From assembly GCA_944380885.1 (NCBI GenBank), contig CALWIZ010000001.1:1-64000 (forward strand): a stretch of 64,000 nucleotides of DNA, given 5' to 3'. A program made the translations under genes and the position numbers. The notes under the pieces are model-generated. The model worked only from the letters and a program-made list of their open reading frames with translations. It was not told the DNA's origin and ran no database searches. The DNA comes from an uncultured Clostridia bacterium. Its GTDB lineage: Bacteria > Bacillota > Clostridia > Oscillospirales > Acutalibacteraceae. This document shows, one piece after another, positions 49,473-58,500 of this stretch. Within the stretch, counting starts at the first letter, position 1, and every line of letters begins with the position of its first letter.

Positions 49473-50504
49473 ATGGGCAATTTTAGAAAATCATTCAGAG
49501 GTTACCGTGTTTCCGAGGTGGACGAGCGGCTGCGTGAGCTTGAGGCAGAGCTTGAAAAGGCTAATTCACGCTGTGAAATGCTGCAAAGCAGGCTGGACGA
49601 GGCCGCGAAAGCGGCCGATACAGCAAGGGAAGAGCTTGCAGAGAAGAACGCTGAACTTGAAAAGACCGAGGCGGCTTACGATAAGGCGCGCAGAAAGGCG
49701 GACGAAAATAAGAACAGAGCCGAATCAATCGGCAGAATTTATATCAAGGCGTTTGAGAGCGGAAGGGAGCTTGCGAACGCTCCGACGCAGTATATTAAAG
49801 AATATTTTAACGGCATAGAAAGTGCCTCCGAAGAAGCAAGACGTGGGATTTTCGCGGCAAAAAAGGATTTTGCCGGAGTTTCAGAGAAAATTGCCGCCGC
49901 TGTTGAAGACATAAAAAATCAGGCGGATTTCTTAAGCCGAAAGCTATCCGAGCTTTCAGCCGGCGCGGAATCTGTTGACAGCGCTTACGCGCGTTTCGGA
50001 AAAATAAAATCAGAAGCGGAAAAGGAAATGTCCGAGATAGTGCGGCGCTATGAAGCAAGTGTCGGTGATTATGTGCAGGACACTGCAAGCACAAGCCGTA
50101 CGGAACAGAAAGATGCTGACGAGGGATTTGTAGGCGAAGAGCCGATAAATACAAAATCAATGGCGGAACAAAAGACAGAACTTGCCGCCGAATCAGGTGC
50201 GGCTCACTCTGTATTTGGGCCGAATAACTCTATTGAGACAGCCGACGCAGAGAAAACAGCCGGAGATATCGCGGATATTGCCGGGGACGAAACAGCTTCT
50301 CATTACGTCAGTTCTAATGAAAGCGAACCTGAAGCTTCTGGTTCTTACGAAGAAAATGACACGCTTTCTGATTTTTCAGATGAGCCGGAAAGTGCCGCCG
50401 AAGACTCTTCGCCGGACACGGTTCAGGCTAAAGCGGTGCCGGATAATGACTTTAAAAGGGGTCAGAGTATACTCGATCTCCTTAATAAATATAAAAAACA
50501 GTAA
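49473..50504 (+). CDS. DivIVA-like coiled-coil protein with acidic tail
   Basis: 343 residues. The N-terminus FRKSFRGYRVSEVDERLREL matches the start of DivIVA/GpsB domains (F-x-x-x-RGY-x-x-x-EVD), followed by a long coiled coil to about residue 105, a second helical part to ~200, a ~120-residue acidic Ser/Glu/Ala-rich disordered stretch, and a C-terminal amphipathic RGQSILDLLNKYKK. DivIVA-type proteins mark curved membranes at poles or septa. Last gene of the riboswitch operon, so it may place the synthase complex in the cell; this is inference. AGGAGGCAGATC precedes the ATG. Confidence 0.78.
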   Translation: MGNFRKSFRGYRVSEVDERLRELEAELEKANSRCEMLQSRLDEAAKAADTAREELAEKNAELEKTEAAYDKARRKADENKNRAESIGRIYIKAFESGRELANAPTQYIKEYFNGIESASEEARRGIFAAKKDFAGVSEKIAAAVEDIKNQADFLSRKLSELSAGAESVDSAYARFGKIKSEAEKEMSEIVRRYEASVGDYVQDTASTSRTEQKDADEGFVGEEPINTKSMAEQKTELAAESGAAHSVFGPNNSIETADAEKTAGDIADIAGDETASHYVSSNESEPEASGSYEENDTLSDFSDEPESAAEDSSPDTVQAKAVPDNDFKRGQSILDLLNKYKKQ

Positions 50505-50517
50505 TTTCTGTAAAAGT

Positions 50518-50534
50518 ATATACAATTTGTATAT
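50518..50534 (+). promoter_or_regulatory. 17-bp perfect palindrome abutting the -35 box
   Basis: ATATACAA-T-TTGTATAT (8+1+8). It ends where the -35 of the next promoter begins, so it may be an operator for a repressor or activator. Confidence 0.4.
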
Positions 50535-50562
50535 TGAATAAGTTATAATGCTGTGATATAAT
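50534..50562 (+). promoter_or_regulatory. promoter of the second riboswitch gene, extended -10
   Basis: TTGAAT (50534-50539), 17-bp spacer, TGATATAAT with TATAAT at 50557-50562. Confidence 0.75.
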
Positions 50563-50573
50563 AAAAATAAAGT

Positions 50574-50656
50574 GAATAAAGGCAAACTGTCAGAAATGGC
50601 AGGACGCAAAATCATGGGCCTAAGGTTTTCGAAACTATGGTTGCCAGACTGCTCCT
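50574..50656 (+). promoter_or_regulatory. second GEMM-I (c-di-GMP-I) riboswitch aptamer
   Basis: AGGCAAAC, stem CTGTCA/TGGCAG capped by GAAA, GGACGCAAAA, receptor halves CCTAAGG and CTATGG (the 11-nt tetraloop receptor), then GCCAGACTGC. P1 can form between ATAAA (50576-50580) and TTTAT (50656-50660); the latter also lies in the terminator 5' arm, so ligand binding should block termination (ON switch). Confidence 0.93.
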
Positions 50657-50690
50657 TTATCTAAGCATTACTTTAGATGGGAGTTTTTTT
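50652..50690 (+). terminator. riboswitch terminator running into the start codon
   Basis: CTCC/GGAG and ATCTAA/TTAGAT stem with seven T bases at 50684-50690. The ATG of the next gene starts at 50691, and its Shine-Dalgarno GGGAG is the 3' arm of the stem. Confidence 0.87.
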
Positions 50691-51599
50691 ATGAAGTTAA
50701 AAAAATTATCAGCATTGTTCCTTTCCGCGGTGGTAGCCGCAACCTGCCTGTTTTCGGCACTTCCTGCCGGCGCAGAGACAAAACTTACCCTTGTGAACGC
50801 CTATATAAGGCTGGACAACAATCCGGTGCCTTATGATAATGACGTCTCCGCCTACGATATGAAGACTCAGGCATACCTTACTGTTGCCGAAGAGTGTTAC
50901 AGTCTCGATGGCGTGACCGACCGTCTTTTAAGAGAACCCTCGGTAGTGATTCCGGAGAATACGAAAGTTTTATGGTATGAGATAGTAAATGACAACGGGA
51001 AATGGCGTCTGCACGGCGTATTCGTATCGGATGAGCCTGAACAGGAAACGGGCGAAAAAATCAATATGAAAATTATTACTCCCAAAAAAATGTCGGTTCG
51101 TTTTGAGGACGGCAGTATTTTTGCCAGTGATTCGGAGCTCTCAAAAATACCCTCTGTGGAAGTTGAAATAGGCAAGACCTACGCTTTCCAAATGTGCTCA
51201 AACGATTGGGAGACAGGTATATATGACGATAATGGAAACGGTCTTTGCGGTACGGTTGTTTATCATGTGAGAGTGTCTGACAGCTATTCTGAGCGCAGCT
51301 ATGATGAGTCTACCCATACCTTTGTTCTGCCGAAGGGTGATCCGGTGCTTCGTACAGATATCAATTCCTGCTTTATGGCATATCGCTATCATTTTAAGAA
51401 AGGCGATTACAATAAGCAGACCGGAATAAAAAATGTTGTTGACAAGCCGCTTGAGAGCCTTTCGGTCAATCTTCCGCTCGGCTCCACCGTCAAGTCGGAC
51501 GCTTATAATAATTACAGTCATATCGATTCGGATAATGTATTTATTGAAAAGGCTGAAGACCTTTCGCTTTCCTATACCGATTATTATTGGAACTATTAA
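50691..51599 (+). CDS. secreted protein of unknown function under c-di-GMP riboswitch control
   Basis: 302 residues. Classic Sec signal peptide: MKLKKLSALF basic start, hydrophobic core, cleavage after LPAGA. The mature ~275-residue part looks all-beta with many aromatic and Asp/Tyr-rich strands and several cysteines, and no recognised family; it lacks LPXTG or other wall anchors. ATG 50691 is chosen over 50637, which would start inside the aptamer. The Shine-Dalgarno is inside the terminator stem, so ligand could control both elongation and ribosome access. Likely a matrix or adhesin-type protein deployed with the upstream polysaccharide operon; that role is inferred from regulation only. 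Confidence 0.75.
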   Translation: MKLKKLSALFLSAVVAATCLFSALPAGAETKLTLVNAYIRLDNNPVPYDNDVSAYDMKTQAYLTVAEECYSLDGVTDRLLREPSVVIPENTKVLWYEIVNDNGKWRLHGVFVSDEPEQETGEKINMKIITPKKMSVRFEDGSIFASDSELSKIPSVEVEIGKTYAFQMCSNDWETGIYDDNGNGLCGTVVYHVRVSDSYSERSYDESTHTFVLPKGDPVLRTDINSCFMAYRYHFKKGDYNKQTGIKNVVDKPLESLSVNLPLGSTVKSDAYNNYSHIDSDNVFIEKAEDLSLSYTDYYWNY

Positions 51600-51671
51600 C
51601 GGTATTGGTTTTTACGTAATGGTAGCTGCTTATAAAACTTTTTATTTTAACTATTTACCCTAACTATTGAC

Positions 51672-51723
51672 AATAAGCCTAAAAAAATTCCGGTTTCATG
51701 CCGGAATTTTTTTAGGCTTATTA
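51672..51723. terminator. long bidirectional terminator
   Basis: A perfect ~22-bp stem, AATAAGCCTAAAAAAATTCC with its complement, around a tttcatg loop region. Serves both convergent genes. Confidence 0.92.
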
Positions 51724-51736
51724 TTATAAAATTAAA

Positions 51737-53017
51737 TCAGTCAAGTCCAATGTAAGAAACCGGATTTACTCTTGAGCCGTTCTTTATTATTTCAAAATGC
51801 AGATGATTTCCGGTTGAATAGCCTGTACTGCCTACATACGCTACAACGTCGCCCTGATTTACTGTTTGTCCCTTTTTGACACAAAGCGCACTGGCATGGG
51901 CATATCTTGTCTTATAACCATTTCCATGGTCAATAACTACGCTGTATCCGTAGTCACCGTCATATCCCGAGAAAATAACTGTGCCGCTTGCAGCTGCATA
52001 TATTGAGGTACCCTTGTCGGCACCCAAATCTATGCCTTTGTGATTTCTGCCGTCACCGTAATAAGAGGTGATAACAAAGCTTCCGCGTTTGAGCGGGCAG
52101 ATAAATCCCGCGCTGCGTTCTTCTGAACGCTGCGCCGCGCTTGCGGTGGAAATCGCGGTTCCGACGGTTGTGACCTGTGTTACAGGTTCCTTGACAACAA
52201 CGCTTTCAAGTTCGGAGCGCGTAACGATCTCTCCGTTGATCGCCTCAATATTTTCGGTTTTTCTTGTTATGCCGTTCTGTCCTGCGGTAGTTATCTTTGA
52301 ATAGCCTATAAGCTGTTTTGATGTTTTAACGGTTTCCTTTGAAAAGGGAATTTCTGTGTCTGATGTAAGAACAGATACAGTTTTCACATCAAGAGAATCT
52401 ATAACAGAGACAAGTTCATTGCTGTCGCTGATTTCAGATTTAAGAAAATAACCGGTTACTGTTTTTACTTCATCGGTAAAATCAGAGGAGTTCTGCGCGC
52501 CGCTTATGTCAAAAGCGGTACGTCTTGCCTCAACAAGACTGTTTATGAGCTCAGCTTCTGCACAGGCGACACGTTCGCCGTTTACCGTCAGTGCTGCGGC
52601 TTCAACAACATCTCCGGTGTTTTGTATTATAGCGTCCGCAACCGCTACGGCGCTGTCAAGCCTGTTTGATACGGTAAGAGTCATACTGAAGCTTGGGCTT
52701 TCTATAACGCTTTCGGCATCACTGCTTTCAATATGGTTCACTGCTATTTCACGGGCAGTATCAAATACTCCGGAATTTTTTATGGTAGCAATAAATGCTC
52801 CCGCATAGTTGACTTTTAAGCCAAGAGTTATACCGGCTGCAGCAATACTCACACCCAGTGACATTATTCCGATAAGGGCGAGAGAGCATATGCGCATCAT
52901 TATTTTATTTGATTTTGCAAAGTTGAGGAGGTTCTTTAAAAAGCCGACCTGATAGATCAGCTCCTTGACCGTCTCACGGTCGGGAAGGTGCTTTAAAATA
53001 ACGTCCACTTCTTTCAA
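51737..53017 (-). CDS. membrane-anchored M23 peptidase with G5 domain
   Basis: 426 residues: a short cytosolic N-terminus, a TM helix near residues 42-65, an extracytoplasmic region, a G5 domain at ~225-290 (IPFSKETVKTSK, GQNGITRKTENIE, VVVKEPVTQVTTVGT) and a C-terminal LytM/M23 domain. The zinc and catalytic residues are present in HKGIDLGA and HLHFEII, with YGYSVVIDHGNGYKTRYAH between. Likely a peptidoglycan DD-endopeptidase working in cell wall remodelling. Such SpoIIQ/YabE-like architectures occur in sporulation and growth genes; which one applies here is unknown. It is transcribed away from the flavodiiron gene. Confidence 0.9.
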   Translation of the reverse strand: MKEVDVILKHLPDRETVKELIYQVGFLKNLLNFAKSNKIMMRICSLALIGIMSLGVSIAAAGITLGLKVNYAGAFIATIKNSGVFDTAREIAVNHIESSDAESVIESPSFSMTLTVSNRLDSAVAVADAIIQNTGDVVEAAALTVNGERVACAEAELINSLVEARRTAFDISGAQNSSDFTDEVKTVTGYFLKSEISDSNELVSVIDSLDVKTVSVLTSDTEIPFSKETVKTSKQLIGYSKITTAGQNGITRKTENIEAINGEIVTRSELESVVVKEPVTQVTTVGTAISTASAAQRSEERSAGFICPLKRGSFVITSYYGDGRNHKGIDLGADKGTSIYAAASGTVIFSGYDGDYGYSVVIDHGNGYKTRYAHASALCVKKGQTVNQGDVVAYVGSTGYSTGNHLHFEIIKNGSRVNPVSYIGLD

Positions 53018-53047
53018 TAGTTACAATTTGTAATTTCTACAAACGAT

Positions 53048-53083
53048 ATTATAACAAAAAGGTTACAAAATTGCAACCTTTTT
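53048..53083 (-). promoter_or_regulatory. M23 gene promoter with an overlapping inverted repeat
   Basis: On the minus strand TTGCAA (53071-53076), 17-bp spacer, TATAAT (53048-53053). A 28-bp imperfect palindrome AAAAAGGTTACAAA|ATTGCAACCTTTTT (53056-53083) covers the -35 and spacer, a good operator position. Confidence 0.6.
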
Positions 53084-53275
53084 TGTAATAATTTTTTTAC
53101 TTTTTTATTCTAAATCAAGGAAAATGTTAAAAAACCGCATAAATAAAGCACTTTTTTAATGGCAAAAGACAAAAAATATTAAAAAAATATATTTTGTACT
53201 GGTATTGAGAAGCAATATGTAATATAATAATTCCGGTAGCTTTGACGAGTTTAACGTCGAAAAGGAGTTGTTTTT

Positions 53276-55066
53276 ATGAAAGTTACAAACGATATACATT
53301 ATATAGGGGTAAATGACCGCGAAATAGATCTGTTTGAGGGTCAGTACCGCGTCAAAAACGGAATGTCCTACAATTCGTATGCAATTACCGACGAGAAGAC
53401 CGCAATTATCGATACAGTGGACGCACATTTTACACACGAATGGCTTGACAATGTGGATTCGGTTCTTGCCGGCAGGGCGGCGGATTATCTTATAGTTCAG
53501 CATATGGAGCCGGATCATTCTGCTAATATACTTAATTTTATGAAGCTCCATCCGGAAACCACCGTTGTCGCAACCGCAAAGGCATTTGCGATGATGGAGC
53601 AGTTTTTCGGTACGGATTTTGCGGATAATCGTATAGTGGCGGGTGAGGGTGACACTCTCTGTCTCGGAAAGCATAATCTCACCTTTGTCACCGCGCCTAT
53701 GGTGCACTGGCCGGAGGTAATGGTGACATACGACAGTACCGATAAGGTTCTTTTCTCGGCTGACGGCTTCGGAAAGTTCGGCGCGCTCGACGCTGAAGAG
53801 GACTGGGCGGACGAGGCGCGCAGATACTATTTCGGAATAGTAGGAAAGTACGGCGCGCAGGTTCAGGCGCTGCTTAAAAAGGCGGCAGGACTTGATATTT
53901 CAATAATCGCGCCTCTGCACGGTCCGGTGCTCAAGGAAAACCTCGGCTATTATATAGGACTTTATCAGACATGGTCGTCATATCAGGCTGAAAGCGACGG
54001 AATCGTAATAGCATATACATCAGTATACGGAAACACAGCTAAAGCAGTGAGAGAGCTTGCGGATATGCTTAAGGCAAAGGGCTGTCCCAAGGTAGTTGTC
54101 AATGACCTCGCGAGATGCGATATGAGTAAGGCGGTGGAGGACGCTTTCCGTTACGGTAAGCTTGTGCTCGCGACTACGACCTACAATGCCGGTGTTTTCC
54201 CGTTTATGCGGGAGTTTATAGATCATCTTACCGAGCGCAGCTATAAGAACCGCACTGTTGCATTTATAGAAAACGGTTCGTGGGCGCCAATGGCGGTAAA
54301 AACTATGAAATCAATGCTTGAGCAGAGCAAAAATCTTTCGTACGCCGAAACAGATGTCACGATACGTTCAGCTCTCAATGCTGACAGCTCGGCACAGCTC
54401 GAAAAGCTGGCGGACGAGCTTTGCCGCGACTATATTGCGCGCGACGGAGAAAAAGCGGATAAAAACGACCTTTCGGCGCTCTTTAATATAGGTTACGGAC
54501 TTTATGTCGTGACTACAAACGACGGTAAAAAGGATAACGGACTTATTGTAAATACCGTAACGCAGGTCACAAACTCTCCGAACAGGATAGCGGTCACCGT
54601 CAACAAGCAGAATTATTCGCATCATATAATAAAGCAGACGGGAATTATGAATATTAACTGCCTTTCGACCGACGCTCCGTTCTCAGTGTTTGAAAACTTC
54701 GGCTTCAGAAGCGGAAGAAATACCGATAAATTCGCCGGCGAGGAGGTACTGCGCTCCGATAACGGTCTTGTTTTCCTCGGAAGATATATAAATTCCTTTA
54801 TGTCGCTTAAGGTTGAACAGTATGTTGACCTTGACACACACGGAATGTTTATATGCCTTATTACAGAGTCACGTGTCATTTCCGACGCAGAAACCATGAC
54901 CTATACCTATTATCAGAATAATGTTAAGCCGAAGCCTGAAACAGAGGGTAAAAAGGGCTTTGTCTGCAAGGTGTGCGGATATATCTATGAGGGAGACGTT
55001 CTGCCTGATGATTTCATCTGTCCGCTCTGCAAGCACGGCGCGGCGGATTTTGAGCCGATAAATTAA
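53276..55066 (+). CDS. flavodiiron protein with fused flavin-reductase and rubredoxin domains
   Basis: 596 residues with four modules: a metallo-beta-lactamase diiron domain (~1-245, HMEPDHSAN and later diiron histidines such as MVHWPEV and LHGP), a flavodoxin domain (~250-390, FMN loop YTSVYGNTAKAV), a flavin-reductase-like domain (~405-550, NIGYGLYVVTTNDG), and a C-terminal rubredoxin with FVCKVCGYIYEG and FICPLCKHG. Flavodiiron proteins reduce O2 to water or NO to N2O in anaerobes; the fused domains can pass electrons from NAD(P)H without separate partners. AAAAGGAGTTGTTTTT precedes the ATG. The upstream region has a TATAAT at 53223 but no good -35. Confidence 0.93.
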   Translation: MKVTNDIHYIGVNDREIDLFEGQYRVKNGMSYNSYAITDEKTAIIDTVDAHFTHEWLDNVDSVLAGRAADYLIVQHMEPDHSANILNFMKLHPETTVVATAKAFAMMEQFFGTDFADNRIVAGEGDTLCLGKHNLTFVTAPMVHWPEVMVTYDSTDKVLFSADGFGKFGALDAEEDWADEARRYYFGIVGKYGAQVQALLKKAAGLDISIIAPLHGPVLKENLGYYIGLYQTWSSYQAESDGIVIAYTSVYGNTAKAVRELADMLKAKGCPKVVVNDLARCDMSKAVEDAFRYGKLVLATTTYNAGVFPFMREFIDHLTERSYKNRTVAFIENGSWAPMAVKTMKSMLEQSKNLSYAETDVTIRSALNADSSAQLEKLADELCRDYIARDGEKADKNDLSALFNIGYGLYVVTTNDGKKDNGLIVNTVTQVTNSPNRIAVTVNKQNYSHHIIKQTGIMNINCLSTDAPFSVFENFGFRSGRNTDKFAGEEVLRSDNGLVFLGRYINSFMSLKVEQYVDLDTHGMFICLITESRVISDAETMTYTYYQNNVKPKPETEGKKGFVCKVCGYIYEGDVLPDDFICPLCKHGAADFEPIN

Positions 55067-55133
55067 ATCTTTATATTTACAAGCAAATTCTTTTATCTTA
55101 AAAACTGACTTTTTGGGATACGGAGGGATATTT

Positions 55134-55478
55134 GTGAGAAATAAAAGCCTTTCCATTTTAAACGCAGGGATTTTCTTGGCAATTATTCTTTCTGTGGCTG
55201 CTGAAGTTGTTTTCAATTTGTTAGGATTATGGACAGCATGGAATTTATACGGATTTTTTATCGGACTTTTAATGCTGCCGCTTTTTAATATTGTTTCTTT
55301 GATAAGCGCTGCGGCTGCGGTCGCATCTTTTGTCGGTCTCAGAAAAACAGCTGCGTCTGACAGAAAACTTTTTATGGTTTTGCCTTTTTTGTTTTTTTCG
55401 GCAGGTTTTCTTATCTCGTTTTTTGCATATACGGTAGCATTTGAATGGGGCGGAATTTTTCGCTTTTTTCAAATCTGA
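55134..55478 (+). CDS. small AT-rich three-helix membrane protein
   Basis: 114 residues starting at GTG 55134, with GGAGGG 7-8 bases upstream; the frame opens earlier at 55113. Three or four hydrophobic helices (about residues 7-28, 36-63 and 78-101) with short loops and an aromatic end. The DNA is clearly AT-richer than its neighbours, which is partly due to Phe/Leu/Ile codons. No family is recognised. It follows the flavodiiron gene by 67 bases and ends before a strong terminator. Confidence 0.6.
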   Translation: MRNKSLSILNAGIFLAIILSVAAEVVFNLLGLWTAWNLYGFFIGLLMLPLFNIVSLISAAAAVASFVGLRKTAASDRKLFMVLPFLFFSAGFLISFFAYTVAFEWGGIFRFFQI

Positions 55479-55511
55479 TAAACGGCAATCTCAAATAAAA
55501 CTTTAATTTTG

Positions 55512-55557
55512 AAAAAACGGCTGTCACAAGCGTTAATGCTGTGACAGCCGTTTTTAT
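55512..55557. terminator. bidirectional terminator between convergent genes
   Basis: AAAACGGCTGTCACA and TGTGACAGCCGTTTT, a 15-bp stem with flanking A- and T-runs; serves the small membrane gene (+) and polC (-). Confidence 0.92.
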
Positions 55558-55594
55558 ACTTTAATTACTATGAGAGTATAGAAAGTTTGATTGT

Positions 55595-58500
55595 TTAAAA
55601 CATAGAAATCTGATTGGTGTCCGGTAAATCGTTCATCGCGCCGAGGTCGGCGAGATTCTGAATAATTGTTTTTGATACGCCGGCTTCAATCTGAAAATCC
55701 TCGCGTGAGACAAAATTACCTCTTTGCGCCGCTTCATATATCGCCCACGCCGCCTTTTCGCCCACGCCGCCGAGCGCGCCGAATGGCAGACGCATTTTCC
55801 CATTCTCGGGAACGTATTTTACAGCGTGTGATTTTGAGATATCGATAGGCAGCACGCCGATACCCCTTGACATAAGCTCATTGAATATAAGCATATTGTT
55901 GTATACGTCAAGCTCTTTTTTGGTGGCGTCCTTTCCTTTTGCCTTAATGTTCTGAAGATAGCGCCTTACGGCGTCTTTCCCCTGCATTACGGTCGGAACG
56001 TCAACGTCTTCGGGACGCGCGGTAAAGTAGGCGCAGTAGAACTCAAGCGGCTTGTGTACCTTGTACCACGCAAGCCGCAGCGCCGAAATAACATACGCCG
56101 CCGCGTGCGCTTTCGGGAACATATACTTTATCTTATGACAGCTCGCGATATACCATTCCGGAACGCCGTGAGAGCGCATTTCCTCTTCCATGGCGCCCCA
56201 TTCCTCGGCGGAGACCTTGCCCTTTGCAACAAGACCCTTACGCACCGTTTCGGTTATCTTAAAGGCTTTGCCCTCCTCAAGACCCTGATGTATAAGATAC
56301 ACCATTATGTTGTCACGTGTTCCGATAACCTCTGAAATCGTGCAGGTGCCGTTGTCTATAAGGTCCTTCGCGTTTCCGAGCCAAACGTCAGTACCGTGGG
56401 AAAGTCCGGATATCTGGAGCAGGTCGGAAAAGTTTTTCGGCTTGCAGTCCATAAGCATTTCACGGACAAACGGCGTGCCGAATTCAGGCAGGCAGTAGGT
56501 GCCGGTTTTTGAGTCTATTTCCTCGGGTGTGACGCCGAGAGCCTCGGTAGATACAAACAGGCTGTAAACCTCCGGGTCGCTCATTGAGACATCGTTTACG
56601 GGTATTCCCGAATATTCCTCAAGATATTTATAGGTTGTAGGAACAACGTGACCCAGCTCGTCGAGCTTAAGTATAGTATCATGTATTGAATGGAAATCAA
56701 AATGGGTGGTTATTATGTCTGAATTTACGTCGTCCGCCGGGTGCTGAACGGGGCAGAAGTCGTATATCGTCTTGTCTCTCGGAACTATTATCATTCCTGC
56801 CGGGTGCTGACCGGTGGTCTGCTTTATCTGAGCGCCCTCAACAAGCTTTGCAAGACGGTTAAGCTCCGCCGAGCTTAAGGTTATGCCCTTGTTTTCGGCG
56901 TAAGCCTTTGCGAAGCCGAAAGCGGTTTTCTCGGCTACCGTTGATATTGTGCCGGCTTTAAAAACGTTTTCCCTGCCGAAAAGGGTTTCGGTGTACTTCT
57001 GGACTGAGCTCTGGAACTCATCGGAGAAGTTAAGGTCTATATCGGGAACCTTGTCACCTTTGAATCCTAAGAAGGTTTCAAACGGTATATCGTGGCCGTT
57101 GCGTCCGAGCGGTTCGCCGCATACCGGACAGTTTTTTTCCGGCAGGTCAAAGCCTGAGCCTACCTCGCCCTTTAAGAAAAACTCACTGTACCGGCATTTC
57201 GGGCAGACATAGTGCGGCGGCAGGGGATTGACTTCTGAAATTCCTGCCATAGTTGCGACAAAGGAAGAACCAACCGAACCACGCGAGCCGACAAGATATC
57301 CGTTTTCCTCGCTGTAAGCCACCAGCTTCTGAGCTGATATGTACATTATTGAAAATCCGTTGTTTATAATCGAGTTAAGCTCTTTTTCAAGACGCTTTTC
57401 AACTACCTCAGGCAGCTTGTCCCCATATATCCTGTGTGCGTTGTCATGGCAGATGTTGCGCAAAAGGTCGTCTGAGCCCTCGATTACCGGAGGATAGTTG
57501 CCTTCGGGTACCGGTATAACGTCCCCGTCTATCATATCGGCGATTTTATTCGGGTTGTCTATTACAAATTCCTTTGCCCGCTCGCCGAAATAGTCAAAAT
57601 CGGCAAGCATTTCATCGGTCGTCTTTAAGTAAAGCGGCGCCTGATTGTCAAAGTCATCAAAACCCTGTCCGGCAAGCAGGATTTTGCGGATTATATCGTC
57701 GTCCTTTTTAAGAAAATGCACGTCTCCGGTAGCTACGACCGGCTTGCCCAGCTCATCTCCCAGCTCTACCACCTTGCGGTTAAAGTCCTTGATAACCTCA
57801 AAATCGGTGACTTTTCTGAAACGGTTGGGTATAGTCTCGCCGGTTTTCTTGTCCTTTTTGTCGGGATATGTGGATTCACGCACCATAAAGGCGTTGTTTC
57901 CGAGCGGCTGTATTTCGAGATAATCGTAATATTCCGCTATTCTTACAAGCTCCTCGTGTGGCTTTCCGTCAACAATAGCCTTGTAAAGCTCGCCCTGCTC
58001 GCATGCACTGCCGAGAATAAGACCTTCTCTGAGTGAGTCGAGCTTGCTTTTAAGGGTCAGCGGCTTGCCGCGGAAATCGTTTAAATGAGCTTCGGAAATC
58101 AGCTTGTAAAGGTTTTTAAGACCTGTAAGATTTTTAACGAGTATTATCTGGTGATAGCGCAGCTTGGCGGTCTGCTTGGCATTCAGCTTTGAAATATCGT
58201 TGCGTATATCGTCTACGAAATACGCTTCAACGCCGTATATCACTTTAAAGTCACCGCCGCTTTTGCGTATTCCTTTAACCGCAGCGGCTGCCGCCGGATA
58301 TGCCTGCACCACGCCGTGGTCGGTTATTGCTATGGCCTTGTGGCCCCAGCGGAACGCCTGGTTTATAATGTCGCCGGCTGATGACACCGCGTCCTTTGCC
58401 GACATATTGGTATGGCAGTGCAGCTCTACACGCTTTTGACCCTCGTGGAGGTCCTGCTCTGTGTATTTCTGGAGCAGCGCCATGGATTTCGGAGTGACGA

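Noticed and set aside
49453..49818. Alternative plus-strand ORF at the start of the DivIVA-like gene
   Set aside because: Out-of-frame shadow with basic, low-complexity translation; the 49473 frame has the domain signature and ribosome site.
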